Shown: positions 53,304 through 61,659 of the stretch, in pieces | Numbering within the stretch: position 1 is the first letter of the stretch | Layout of the letters: each line of letters begins with the position of its first letter | DNA from: Pantoea agglomerans NBRC 102470 | Lineage (GTDB): Bacteria > Pseudomonadota > Gammaproteobacteria > Enterobacterales > Enterobacteriaceae | NCBI RefSeq assembly: GCF_001598475.1 | Contig: NZ_BCZA01000006.1 | Coordinates: 124,001 to 188,000, forward strand | Direction of reading: 5' to 3' | Length of the DNA: 64,000 bases | Notes under the pieces: generated by a model | Seen by the model: the letters and a program-made list of their open reading frames with translations, nothing else | Databases searched by the model: none | What the model was told of the DNA's origin: nothing | Made by a program: the position numbers and the translations under genes

Positions 53304-53972
53304 ATGCTTTTTCCGCAAATGCAGTTGCTGGACAAAGGGGTTATCAAAGCGATTTTTCTGGTCTGCCTGGCTGATGGAATTGTTGGATTATCCTATGGCT
53401 CGCTGGCGTCGGCCGACGGGTTTCCGCTCTGGGTGCCGCTGGCGCTCTCAACGCTGGTGCTGGCGGGGGCGTCGGAGTTCCTGTTTATCGGCATTGTGGC
53501 CGGTGGCGGCAGTCCATTTACCGCCGCCGCAGCGGGCCTGCTGGTAAACGCACGTCATTTGCCGTTTGGCATCGCGGTCAAGGATCTGGTGGGGCAGGGT
53601 CCGTCAGGCTGGCTGGGCTGTCACATCATGAACGATGAAAGTGTGGTGTTTGGGATCTCTCAGCCGCAACTGGCGCAGCGCCGCAGTGCTTACTGGCTGT
53701 GCGGTATCGGTATCGGCTTGATATGGCCGGTCAGCGTCATGATCGGGGCAGCAATCGGGCAGTTTATTCCTGATGTCTCGGTGATCGGACTGGATGCGGT
53801 GTTTCCGGCGATCCTGATTGCTCTGATCTTCCCGGCGCTGCGCCAGCGACGCACCCGGATCCCCGCGACCGTCGGCGCGCTGCTCTCCTTGCTGGCGACG
53901 CCACTGGTTCCGGCGGGCATGCCGGTGCTGTTTTCACTGCTGGGCCTGCTGACATGGAGATCGCGCAAATGA
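53304..53972 (+). CDS. azlC: AzlC-family amino acid exporter large subunit
   Basis: A 222-residue membrane protein of the AzlC/YgaZ family, with about five to six spans (AIFLVCLADGIVGLSYGSLA; LALSTLVLAGASEFLFIGIVAGG; LLVNARHLPFGIAVKDL, the family hallmark). With AzlD it exports branched-chain amino acids and analogues (valine, methionine, azaleucine in relatives). GTG 53301 or ATG 53304 both follow GAGACAGAG; ATG is favoured. Confidence 0.85.
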   Translation: MLFPQMQLLDKGVIKAIFLVCLADGIVGLSYGSLASADGFPLWVPLALSTLVLAGASEFLFIGIVAGGGSPFTAAAAGLLVNARHLPFGIAVKDLVGQGPSGWLGCHIMNDESVVFGISQPQLAQRRSAYWLCGIGIGLIWPVSVMIGAAIGQFIPDVSVIGLDAVFPAILIALIFPALRQRRTRIPATVGALLSLLATPLVPAGMPVLFSLLGLLTWRSRK

Positions 53973-54292
53973 CACATCAGGGAATGATTATCGCCGGGAT
54001 TGCCCTGCTGGCTGCCGGAACCTATCTGATGCGGTTTGCAGGCGTCAGGCTGGGAAACCGTCTGCCGATCAGCGAGCGCACCCAGCAGATGCTCTCCGAC
54101 GCCGCCACGATATTGCTGCTGGCGGTAGCGGCCACCACCACGCTGTTTGAAGGCCAGCATTTTGCCGGTGTGGCACGGGTGGCGGGCGTGGGCTTTGCCC
54201 TGTTGCTGGCGTGGCGTCGTGCGCCGCTGATTATGATTATTCTGGGGGCGGCGGCGATGACGGCGCTGTTGCGTTTTCTCGGCGTGCCCTGA
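53969..54292 (+). CDS. azlD: AzlD-family amino acid exporter small subunit
   Basis: A 107-residue partner of AzlC, with four hydrophobic segments (IIAGIALLAAGTYLMRFAGVRL; ATILLLAVAATTTLF; VAGVGFALLLAW; LIMIILGAAAMTALL). The arginine-containing TYLMRFAGVRLGNRL stretch is typical of AzlD/YgaH. ATG 53969 overlaps the azlC stop (ATGA), with GGAGATCG inside azlC; the earlier ATG 53954 is less likely. Confidence 0.83.
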   Translation: MTHQGMIIAGIALLAAGTYLMRFAGVRLGNRLPISERTQQMLSDAATILLLAVAATTTLFEGQHFAGVARVAGVGFALLLAWRRAPLIMIILGAAAMTALLRFLGVP

Positions 54293-54304
54293 GGATGTTA
54301 TTAA

Positions 54305-54321
54305 CCCCGGCAAAAGCGGGG
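54305..54321 (+). terminator. Hairpin after azlD
   Basis: CCCCG-GCAAAAG-CGGGG stem-loop 13 bp after the azlD stop, without a T-run. Confidence 0.45.
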
Positions 54322-54399
54322 ATGTTATCGCGGTGAAAATTTGTCAGGATGGCACTCTCTCAGGCGTGATTAGCCCGATAACCTTGCAGGGATTGCTGA

Positions 54400-55302
54400 A
54401 TGAACACTATCCGTACCTGTTTCCTCCTGATGCTGCTGACCGTGATGACAGCCGGTTTAACCGCCGTTCCGGCCATTGCCCGACCCGATATGCGTCCGCT
54501 GGGCAAGAACATCGCCGACACAGGTTCCGCCTGGTATCGCTTCCAGAGTAAAAAGTTTGTCTCACAGGATGGGGAACGGCACTATCGGGTGTGGCTTGCT
54601 ATCCCCAAAAGCGATGCGCCGCCAGGCGGCTATCCGGTGCTCTGGCTACTGGATGGCAATGCGGCGATGGCACATTTGACAGAACCTCTGCTTAAAAAGC
54701 TGAGCAGCGGCACGCCGCCAGTGCTGGTCGCGGTGGGTTACGACACCCATTTGCCCTTTGATGTGGTGGCGCGTAATTACGACTACACCCCACCCAATGA
54801 TGCGCCTGATACTCTGGTCACTCAGCCTCATGGCCGCAAAGGCGGAGGCAGCCATCAGTTTCGTCAACTGCTGCTGAACACAATTGTCCCGTGGGCAGAA
54901 CGCATTGCGCCCAGTAATCCGCAGCGGCGTGCGCTCTGGGGTCACTCCTACGGCGGACTGTTCGTGCTGGACACCTTCTTTCATGCCGCCTGGTTCAGCC
55001 ATTATTTTGCGGCCGCTCCCTCGCTGAGCTGGAATCATCAGCGCATTCTTACCCTGGCCCGACGCGCCGACGCCGGACCGCTAAAACATTTGTCGCTCTA
55101 TCTGATGGAGGGCGATGGCATCACCGAACGCCGAACCGGCCACTCTGACGATCTTCAGCAGGAAGAGCGCGCGCTTACCGACATCCTGCGCCCGAGCGGT
55201 GCCAGACTGATTCTGACGCGTTATGCCGGTCAGAGTCACGGCCAGATATTACCCTCATCGCTGGTGGATACGCTGGAAATAGTTTCCGGTAGCCGGGATT
55301 GA
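54400..55302 (+). CDS. IroE-like periplasmic esterase
   Basis: A 300-residue secreted alpha/beta hydrolase. Signal peptide to about residue 27 (LLMLLTVMTAGLTAVPAIA), then RYRVWLAIP-type strand, YPVLWLLDGNAAM, and the nucleophile elbow GHSYGGLFVLDTFF with the catalytic Ser. Similar to IroE/Fes/BesA-type proteins that open trilactone siderophores; no siderophore genes are in view, so the substrate is open. It ends 56 bp before the DJ-1/PfpI gene on the same strand. Confidence 0.78.
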   Translation: MNTIRTCFLLMLLTVMTAGLTAVPAIARPDMRPLGKNIADTGSAWYRFQSKKFVSQDGERHYRVWLAIPKSDAPPGGYPVLWLLDGNAAMAHLTEPLLKKLSSGTPPVLVAVGYDTHLPFDVVARNYDYTPPNDAPDTLVTQPHGRKGGGSHQFRQLLLNTIVPWAERIAPSNPQRRALWGHSYGGLFVLDTFFHAAWFSHYFAAAPSLSWNHQRILTLARRADAGPLKHLSLYLMEGDGITERRTGHSDDLQQEERALTDILRPSGARLILTRYAGQSHGQILPSSLVDTLEIVSGSRD

Positions 55303-55358
55303 TATCTGACCGGGCATCGCGGCATGATGGCGTTTCATCACCTGCCCGGAGTTCACGC

Positions 55359-56051
55359 ATGAATCGTCCGCTACAGATTGGTCTTTTGCTGTTCCCTGAT
55401 GTCACTCAGCTCGACTTGACCGGCCCGTGGGAGGTGTTTGCGCGCACGCCTGGTGTCGAATGCCATCTCATCTGGAAAGATCTTCAGCCGGTGCGTTCCG
55501 ATCGCGGCCTGTCGATATTGCCGACCACTACGTTTGCAGATTGTCCGCCACTGGATGTGATCTGTGTGCCTGGCGGGCCAGGACAGATCGCCCTGATGTC
55601 GGATGACATCACGCTGAATTTCCTTCGCCAGCAGGCCGATCAGGCGAAGTGGGTTACGTCGGTCTGTACCGGTTCGCTGGTGCTGGGGGCCGCCGGATTG
55701 CTAAAGGGATATCGTGCGACCTCGCACTGGAGCTCCATCGATCAGCTGGCCCTACTGGGCGCGGAGCCGGTTAGTCAACGGGTGGTGCGCGACCGCAATC
55801 GTATCAGCGGCGCAGGCGTGACCTCTGGCATCGATTTTGCCCTGACGCTGGTGGCAGAAATTGCGGGTGACGCGGTGGCGAAATCGGTTCAGCTGCAGAT
55901 GGAATATGATCCTGAACCGCCGTTTACCAGCGGTTCGCCGCATACCGCATCGCCACAGGAAGTGGAGCAGGCGCGGGCGAAAATGGCTGAGTTTCTTGCC
56001 ACTCGTCGTGCGGCAACCGAACGAGCCGCCCTGCGACTACAGGCTGATTAG
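55359..56051 (+). CDS. DJ-1/PfpI-family protein (isonitrile hydratase-like)
   Basis: A 230-residue DJ-1-fold protein: IGLLLFPDVTQLDLTGPWEVFAR at the start, ICVPGGPGQ, and the nucleophile Cys in TSVCTGSLVLGAAGLL, then ATSHWSSIDQL. The PW-E-V-F and S-V-C-T-G-S set is that of InhA-type isonitrile hydratases, but many substrates are possible. ATG 55359 is preferred (CCCGGAG upstream); the frame open to 55299 overlaps the esterase end. The 3' end overlaps the convergent acyltransferase by 15 bp. Confidence 0.8.
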   Translation: MNRPLQIGLLLFPDVTQLDLTGPWEVFARTPGVECHLIWKDLQPVRSDRGLSILPTTTFADCPPLDVICVPGGPGQIALMSDDITLNFLRQQADQAKWVTSVCTGSLVLGAAGLLKGYRATSHWSSIDQLALLGAEPVSQRVVRDRNRISGAGVTSGIDFALTLVAEIAGDAVAKSVQLQMEYDPEPPFTSGSPHTASPQEVEQARAKMAEFLATRRAATERAALRLQAD

Positions 56052-57002
56052 CTTACTGACGCCGGGGATGCGCAACAGCAGCAGTGACAGCGCCATTGAG
56101 AAGATTAACGTCAGGGCGATGACCAGCAGTTTATCGCCCAGCGTCTGGATGCGGATTGCCGCCGCCAGCAGGCCAAAAATCAGATAGTGCAGGATATAGA
56201 CGCCGGTCATGGTCTTCCCCAGGGTCGTCAGAAACGGCGTCAGCCACTGGACTTTTTCCGGCAGGCGAATGGCGTTAATGCTGATCACAATCAGCACCAC
56301 CAGCAGATAAACCTGCGAGCCCGTCAGCACCACATCGTTATGGGTCGCCAGAAAGCGCGCAAGAAAGTAATGACGCTCATACAGCCAGGTAAAGAGATAA
56401 ACCGCGGGCAGCAGCAGCAGGCTAATCTTTATCACTCTGGGTGATGTCAGCAACTGCATCACGCGCGGCGCGGCCATCAGCCGACCCGTGAGGTAGTAGA
56501 GCACCCAGGTCCAGATTCGGTATTGCGGCAGCAGCGATAAGGCCCGCTGGCCCGGGTAGAGGCTGGCGAGCAGGTCATAGGCAAAAGCTAACACCAGCAG
56601 CAGTAAAATCCCCGATGCCATCAGCCCAGGCCGCTGAATGAGTCGGTCAATCAGCGGATGCGACACATAAATCACAATCAGCGCAATTACAAACCACGGC
56701 TGAATCAGATAGCCCTTATGATGCATCCCGGCAAACCAGAAAAAGCTGAACCAGAAGATAAAAATCAGCAGAATGCGGCGAATTTTGCCGAGCTGCCACG
56801 CGGGCGTATGCAGCTCACCGGCGTCGATATAACCGCTGAGCAGAAAATAGAGCGGCGTGGCGATCGTCGAAACAAAACTCAGCACGTTCAGCGTCAGATT
56901 AATGTCGTAATGGTAGCTGTCGTAGCTCTGGTAAAGCGTGAAAAACGAGACGGCGGTGATACAGGCCAGCGTCTTCAGCATTGCCAGTCCGCTCTTATTC
57001 AC
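56037..57002 (-). CDS. Acyltransferase-3/OafA-like membrane protein
   Basis: A 321-residue integral membrane acyltransferase with about ten spans (ATPLYFLLSGYID with the conserved R/K region LGKIRRILLIFIFWF; ...TGVYILHYLIFGLLA near the C-terminus). Relatives O-acylate surface polysaccharides or peptidoglycan. GTG 57002 is chosen: GGGAGG lies six bases before it, and it overlaps the RND pump stop by 8 bp, so it is the last gene of the efflux operon. The longer ATG frame (57020) is possible. Confidence 0.78.
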   Translation of the reverse strand: MNKSGLAMLKTLACITAVSFFTLYQSYDSYHYDINLTLNVLSFVSTIATPLYFLLSGYIDAGELHTPAWQLGKIRRILLIFIFWFSFFWFAGMHHKGYLIQPWFVIALIVIYVSHPLIDRLIQRPGLMASGILLLLVLAFAYDLLASLYPGQRALSLLPQYRIWTWVLYYLTGRLMAAPRVMQLLTSPRVIKISLLLLPAVYLFTWLYERHYFLARFLATHNDVVLTGSQVYLLVVLIVISINAIRLPEKVQWLTPFLTTLGKTMTGVYILHYLIFGLLAAAIRIQTLGDKLLVIALTLIFSMALSLLLLRIPGVSKLISL

Positions 57003-60000
57003 CGCGCGCCTCCCGGCCATGGAAGCAACGATAGATGACCGGCAGCACCAGCAGGGTCAATACTGTCGCGAACCCGAGTCCAAAAATAATGACCACCGCC
57101 ATGCTCTGGAAAAAGACGTCGCGCAGCAGCGGCAGCAGGCCCAGCACCGTGGTGAAGGCGGTCAGCAGAATAGGACGCAGACGTGAGGTCGCCGCATCAA
57201 TAATCGCCAGCTGCAGCGATTTCTCCTGCCGGAACAGCCTGATCTCCTCAATCAGCACGATCCCGTTACGGATCAACATGCCCGACAGGCTCAGCAGCCC
57301 AATCAGCGCCATAAAGCCAAACGGAATACCGGTGAACAAAAAGCCACAGGTGACGCCAATCAGCGCCAGCGGCACGGTGATCCAGATAGCGACGGCGTCG
57401 CGCAGCGAGTTAAACATCAGCACGGTAATGATGAACATCGCCAGGAATCCCACCGGCAGCGAACTCAGCAGCCCGCTTTGCGCTTCACGTGAACTCTCCA
57501 GCTCACCTCCCCATTCAAGCCGGTAGCCCGCCGGGAGTTTAAGCTGATCGATCTGTGGCTGAACCCGCGCCACCACTTGTGCCGAGGTTAACCCTGAAGC
57601 GGGATCGGGATCGGTCTGCACCGTCAGCACGCGCGTACGATCGCGACGCATAATCAGCGGATTCTCCCACTCCAGCCGGAAGTCAGAAATCACATTGCTC
57701 AGGGGCACAAAGTGCTGCAGGGCCGCACTCCACAGCTGAATATTCTCGATGTGATCGACACTCTGCCGCTCTTCATCAGCCGGATAGAGCATCACCGGCA
57801 TCAGCCGCGAACCGTCACGGAAAATGCCCACCGCGTCACCGCTGAAATTCATTCTCAGCGCCTGATCGATGTCACGTTTATCGATACCCAGTTCCTGACC
57901 ACGCAGCGCCGAATAGACCGGGCGGATCACTTTGCTGCGCTCCTGCCAGTCATTGCGAACCGGAAACGTTGAGCCATCCGCCAGGAAAATGGCATCCAGC
58001 TGGCTGCCGATGTGGCGCAGCACTTCGGGATCGGGGCCGATCACCCGCAGGGCAATGGCGCTGTCACTGGCGCTGCCAAACTGGATACGTTTAATGCGCT
58101 GATTCACCTGTGGGAAGTTCTGCTCAATATAGGCCTCGGTTTTCAGCGCCAGCGCATCAAGCTGTCGGCCATCCTTAACCCGCACCATAATCTGGGCGAA
58201 GTTGCTGTACTGCCGTGCCGCGTCGTAGGTCAGGGTAAAGCGCAGAGCGCCCTGGCCCACCGTCGTGACCGTGGCTGCGACCTCAGGATCCTGGTTAATG
58301 AACCTGGCAATATCCGCCGCCGTATTCGCGGTGTAATGAATATCGGTGCCATAGGGCAGCCAGAGATCGGTGAAAAAGACCGGCGTGCTGGAGGAGGGGA
58401 AAAAGTTCTGCTTCACGAGTGTAAAGCCATATAGCGACAGAGCCAGCAGTGCCACCATTACCGTCAGCGTGGTCAGGCGGAAACGCAGCAGGCCGCCCAG
58501 CGCCTGACGATAGAGCCGAAATACGATGCCCTGATAAGGCGTGGAGGGTTCGGTTTGCTCAGGCTGAGCCGTGCTGCGGCGCTTCTCACTCCAGTTGATA
58601 AACACCGGCGTTAAGGTCAGCGCCGTGACCCAGCTCAGCATCAGTGAAATCAGCAGCACCTGGAACAGCGATTTACAATATTCGCCGGTCGAATCCTGCG
58701 ACAGGCCAATCGGCGCAAAGGCGAGAATCGCAATCACCGTGGCACCCAGCAGCGGCAGGGCAGTGCGCCGTACCATACGGGCAATGGCCTGCTGTAAAGG
58801 GTGACCGCGCTGGTGATCGATTTTGACCCCTTCGACCACCACAATGGCATTGTCCACCAGCATGCTGAGCGAAATAATCAGCGCGCCCAGCGACACCCGC
58901 TGCAGCTCAAGTTTAAACAGGTACATGATCAGGAGTGTGCCAAGCACGTTAAGCGCCAGCGAGGCGGCAATCACCATGCCGCTGCGCAGGCCCATAAACA
59001 GCAGCAGCGTTCCCACCACAATCGCCAGCGCCATCAGGAAGTTGAGGATAAAGCCATCAACCGACTGTTTCACCTCATGGGCCTGGTTATAGAACACCTT
59101 CAGACTGATACCGGCGGGCGTATCCTGCTGGTAGTGCGCCATTCGGGCGGAAAGCGCGTCGCCAACATCAATCACATTGACGCCAGGCGCGAACGAAATG
59201 CCGATAGCCAGAGCCGCTTCACCGTCTGCAAAGTAGATATTGGCGGGATTGTCGGTAACGCCACGCGTCAGGGTGGCGATATCGCGCAGATGCACGTTCT
59301 GTGGGTTGCCAGCGGGCAGAATCGGCAGATTAGCCAGATCGTCCAGCGTCTGCAGTTCGCCGGTGGGATGAAAACGGATCGATTCGCTGTCGACCCGCAG
59401 CGTTCCGGCACTGGCAACGCTGTTATTCCGGCTCAGCAGATCGGCGACGCGCTGCGGCGTCATACCATAGGCGGTCATTTTGCTGGCGGAGAGAGCGATG
59501 CGGATCTCCTCCTGCTCGACGCCCGCTACTGCAACTTTAGCCACACCCGGCACCAGCACCAGATCGCGCCGCAGCTGATCGGCATAGTTGCGCAGTTCGC
59601 TGTTGGTAAAGTCTTTACCGTGAATGACGAAGAAGTAGCCGTAAACATCGCCGAAATCATCGTTAACCAGCGGGGCCTGAACGCCAGGCGGGAACTGCCG
59701 GGCCGCATCGCCGACCCGACGACGTAACTCATCCCAGATTTGCGGCAGCTGATCGGCCAGATAGCGGGTATGAATATTAACGGTAATCTGCGACAGGCCA
59801 TTGCCAGAAATGGACGTGACATTGTCCAGCGACGGCAGGCGCTGCAGCGCATTCTCCAGCGGCAGCGTTACCTCCTCTTCAACCTGCTGTGCGGACGCGC
59901 CGGGATAGTGGGTGACAATAACCGCAGACTTAATGGTAAACAGCGGATCTTCGAGGCGGCCAATGTTGAGCAGCGCATAGATTCCGCCCACGCCCAGCAG

Positions 60001-60057
60001 CAGAATGACCATCCAGATACGAATGGGTTTATCAAGAAAATGCTCCTGAATACGCAT
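56995..60057 (-). CDS. RND-family efflux pump permease
   Basis: A 1020-residue inner-membrane pump with two RND repeats and twelve spans (first at about 12-33). It lacks the AcrB proton-relay pair in its exact form: AcrB D407/D408 correspond to D402/N403 (SMLVDNAIVVVEG) and AcrB K940 to R930 (LIRNGIVLIEE). This pattern occurs in a divergent pump branch. The start overlaps the adaptor stop as TAATG. With the adaptor lipoprotein it would export drugs or metabolites; an outer-membrane channel must come from elsewhere. Confidence 0.88.
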   Translation of the reverse strand: MRIQEHFLDKPIRIWMVILLLGVGGIYALLNIGRLEDPLFTIKSAVIVTHYPGASAQQVEEEVTLPLENALQRLPSLDNVTSISGNGLSQITVNIHTRYLADQLPQIWDELRRRVGDAARQFPPGVQAPLVNDDFGDVYGYFFVIHGKDFTNSELRNYADQLRRDLVLVPGVAKVAVAGVEQEEIRIALSASKMTAYGMTPQRVADLLSRNNSVASAGTLRVDSESIRFHPTGELQTLDDLANLPILPAGNPQNVHLRDIATLTRGVTDNPANIYFADGEAALAIGISFAPGVNVIDVGDALSARMAHYQQDTPAGISLKVFYNQAHEVKQSVDGFILNFLMALAIVVGTLLLFMGLRSGMVIAASLALNVLGTLLIMYLFKLELQRVSLGALIISLSMLVDNAIVVVEGVKIDHQRGHPLQQAIARMVRRTALPLLGATVIAILAFAPIGLSQDSTGEYCKSLFQVLLISLMLSWVTALTLTPVFINWSEKRRSTAQPEQTEPSTPYQGIVFRLYRQALGGLLRFRLTTLTVMVALLALSLYGFTLVKQNFFPSSSTPVFFTDLWLPYGTDIHYTANTAADIARFINQDPEVAATVTTVGQGALRFTLTYDAARQYSNFAQIMVRVKDGRQLDALALKTEAYIEQNFPQVNQRIKRIQFGSASDSAIALRVIGPDPEVLRHIGSQLDAIFLADGSTFPVRNDWQERSKVIRPVYSALRGQELGIDKRDIDQALRMNFSGDAVGIFRDGSRLMPVMLYPADEERQSVDHIENIQLWSAALQHFVPLSNVISDFRLEWENPLIMRRDRTRVLTVQTDPDPASGLTSAQVVARVQPQIDQLKLPAGYRLEWGGELESSREAQSGLLSSLPVGFLAMFIITVLMFNSLRDAVAIWITVPLALIGVTCGFLFTGIPFGFMALIGLLSLSGMLIRNGIVLIEEIRLFRQEKSLQLAIIDAATSRLRPILLTAFTTVLGLLPLLRDVFFQSMAVVIIFGLGFATVLTLLVLPVIYRCFHGREARGE

Positions 60058-61145
60058 TATAACCCCCGCTCGCGCTGCCAGATGCGCACCGCTTCACCGT
60101 CACGCAGCTCACCCACTCCGGCGGCAACGATACGGTCGCCCGGCTTTAGCCCGCTGATGATTTCAATGCCCTGGGCGGTGAGACGACCCACTTCGACAGG
60201 TCGATCTTTGATGCGCAGCACCTCGCCATCCTGCTCAACCAGCCAGACGTGCGGCTGATTGGTGGGGCTGCGATCGGGATTGAACACCGCCGCCGCAGGC
60301 ACGACCAGAAGCGGCTGGGCAGGGGCATTTGGCAGGTTATGCAGCCTGACGCGCACCGAGCCGCTGAGGCCGGCAACGCCAGGGAGATCAGCCGGACGCG
60401 GCATGGTCAGCACCACCTGATAGGTCAGCGTGGCGGCATCCGTCTGGCTGGTGTGCTCTTTATATTGTGCGGTGAAAAAGCGGCCTGGCAGGGCGTTAAA
60501 CTGCACTTCAGGCTGATAGTTAATATTCTGGATATCGAGGCTGGTGAAGAGGGTTTCGGGCAGCGTAAAGATGACGTCGAGCAGATCGGCACGGGTCAGC
60601 AGCGCAATGGGCTGTCCGGCGGCCACGACCTGATGATTACGCGCCTGTACCCTTGCAATCACGCCATCAAACGGCGCGCGAAGGCTAAGAAACTGTAACT
60701 CCTCCTGTGCGATTTTCAGCGCAGTCGCGGCGGCATCGCGATTAGCACGCTGCACATCCATTTCAGACTTTGAAACGGCGCTGCGCTGGGCCAGCGTATT
60801 GAAGCGCTGAAATTGTCGCTCCGCCAGTTGCAGTGCAGTCTGGCGGTCGCGTACCCGTAGTTTCGCATCTGCATCATTCAGGGTAGCGAGAAGCTGTCCC
60901 GCTTTCACGGGCGTTCCGTCACGAATATCAAGCTGGACCAGCTGGCCTGCCCGTTTAAACGCAAGATCGGTATTATCACCCGCCTGAATACGCGAAGGAA
61001 ATACCCGGATATTTTGAGCGATGTCCGACTCAAGGGTGAAAACTTTAATTACGCGGGGCGGGGGAGCATCCGGTTCTTTTTTTTCATCGCACGCTGTCAT
61101 AAAAAAACAACAGAGCAAAATGAGGATAACCTTGCGTTTAATCAT
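60057..61145 (-). CDS. RND efflux periplasmic adaptor (lipoprotein)
   Basis: A 362-residue membrane-fusion protein. The lipobox is MTACD with Cys at residue 19 after a hydrophobic signal (VILILLCCFFMTAC). Then barrel-sandwich half KRAGQLVQLDIRDGTPVKAGQLLATLNDADA, an alpha-hairpin (LAERQFQRFNTLAQRSAVSKSEMD), second lipoyl half and membrane-proximal domain ending in AAGVGELRDGEAVRI. ATG 61145 follows GGCGAAGAAA. First of the operon adaptor-pump-acyltransferase; a small membrane protein gene lies 150 bp upstream. Confidence 0.9.
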   Translation of the reverse strand: MIKRKVILILLCCFFMTACDEKKEPDAPPPRVIKVFTLESDIAQNIRVFPSRIQAGDNTDLAFKRAGQLVQLDIRDGTPVKAGQLLATLNDADAKLRVRDRQTALQLAERQFQRFNTLAQRSAVSKSEMDVQRANRDAAATALKIAQEELQFLSLRAPFDGVIARVQARNHQVVAAGQPIALLTRADLLDVIFTLPETLFTSLDIQNINYQPEVQFNALPGRFFTAQYKEHTSQTDAATLTYQVVLTMPRPADLPGVAGLSGSVRVRLHNLPNAPAQPLLVVPAAAVFNPDRSPTNQPHVWLVEQDGEVLRIKDRPVEVGRLTAQGIEIISGLKPGDRIVAAGVGELRDGEAVRIWQRERGL

Positions 61146-61265
61146 TTTCTTCGCCTTAACATCAGCTTTTAAACTGCGGTTTGATAAGCATTAAGGCGTA
61201 ATAAACCCTGATGCTTATCGCGACCGGGATAAACTTATTTTTAATCTTCGTCATATAAGTTTAAC

Positions 61266-61284
61266 GAAGCGGCAGGGCCGCTTC
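61266..61284 (-). terminator. Hairpin between small protein and RND adaptor
   Basis: Perfect 8-bp stem GAAGCGGC / GCCGCTTC with 3-nt loop, after the small ORF stop. It lacks a T-run, so partial read-through into the adaptor gene is possible. Confidence 0.5.
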
Positions 61285-61296
61285 GCCTGAATCGGC

Positions 61297-61407
61297 TTAC
61301 GCCGCCATCTGAGAGACCACCAGCCAGGTCAGTAAGCCCACCAGAGTCGTTGCGGCGACCGCGAGAATAACGAAACCGCAAAGCATGATAATGCTCTGTT
61401 TTTTCAT
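61297..61407 (-). CDS. 36-residue single-span small membrane protein
   Basis: Short ORF from ATG 61407 with AAAGGAAA seven bases upstream. The product MKKQSIIMLCGFVILAVAAT continues to end LLTWLVVSQMAA: basic start, one long hydrophobic helix and almost no soluble part. It lies 150 bp upstream of the RND adaptor on the same strand. By analogy small proteins such as AcrZ modulate RND pumps, but there is no sequence similarity I can claim. It could equally stand alone. Confidence 0.55.
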   Translation of the reverse strand: MKKQSIIMLCGFVILAVAATTLVGLLTWLVVSQMAA

Positions 61408-61659
61408 CAGAGTTTCCTTTTGCGAGCCAGAGTATAAACCGATGCACACTGCATCAGCATACTTAAACCTTAGCTAAACAAAAACAACGTTGTCATTCTC
61501 ATAATATAGGTTAGATTTAATTTAGCCATTTTATGTTATTCGTCAGACGTTTCTTACGTAAATATGATATCGGTCATTACCTGCAGGAGGGGCTGCCTGC
61601 AAAATGCATGTCTTTTAATTGCGCCTTTATTTCATCGCTAAATGGCACGAGGTTTATAT

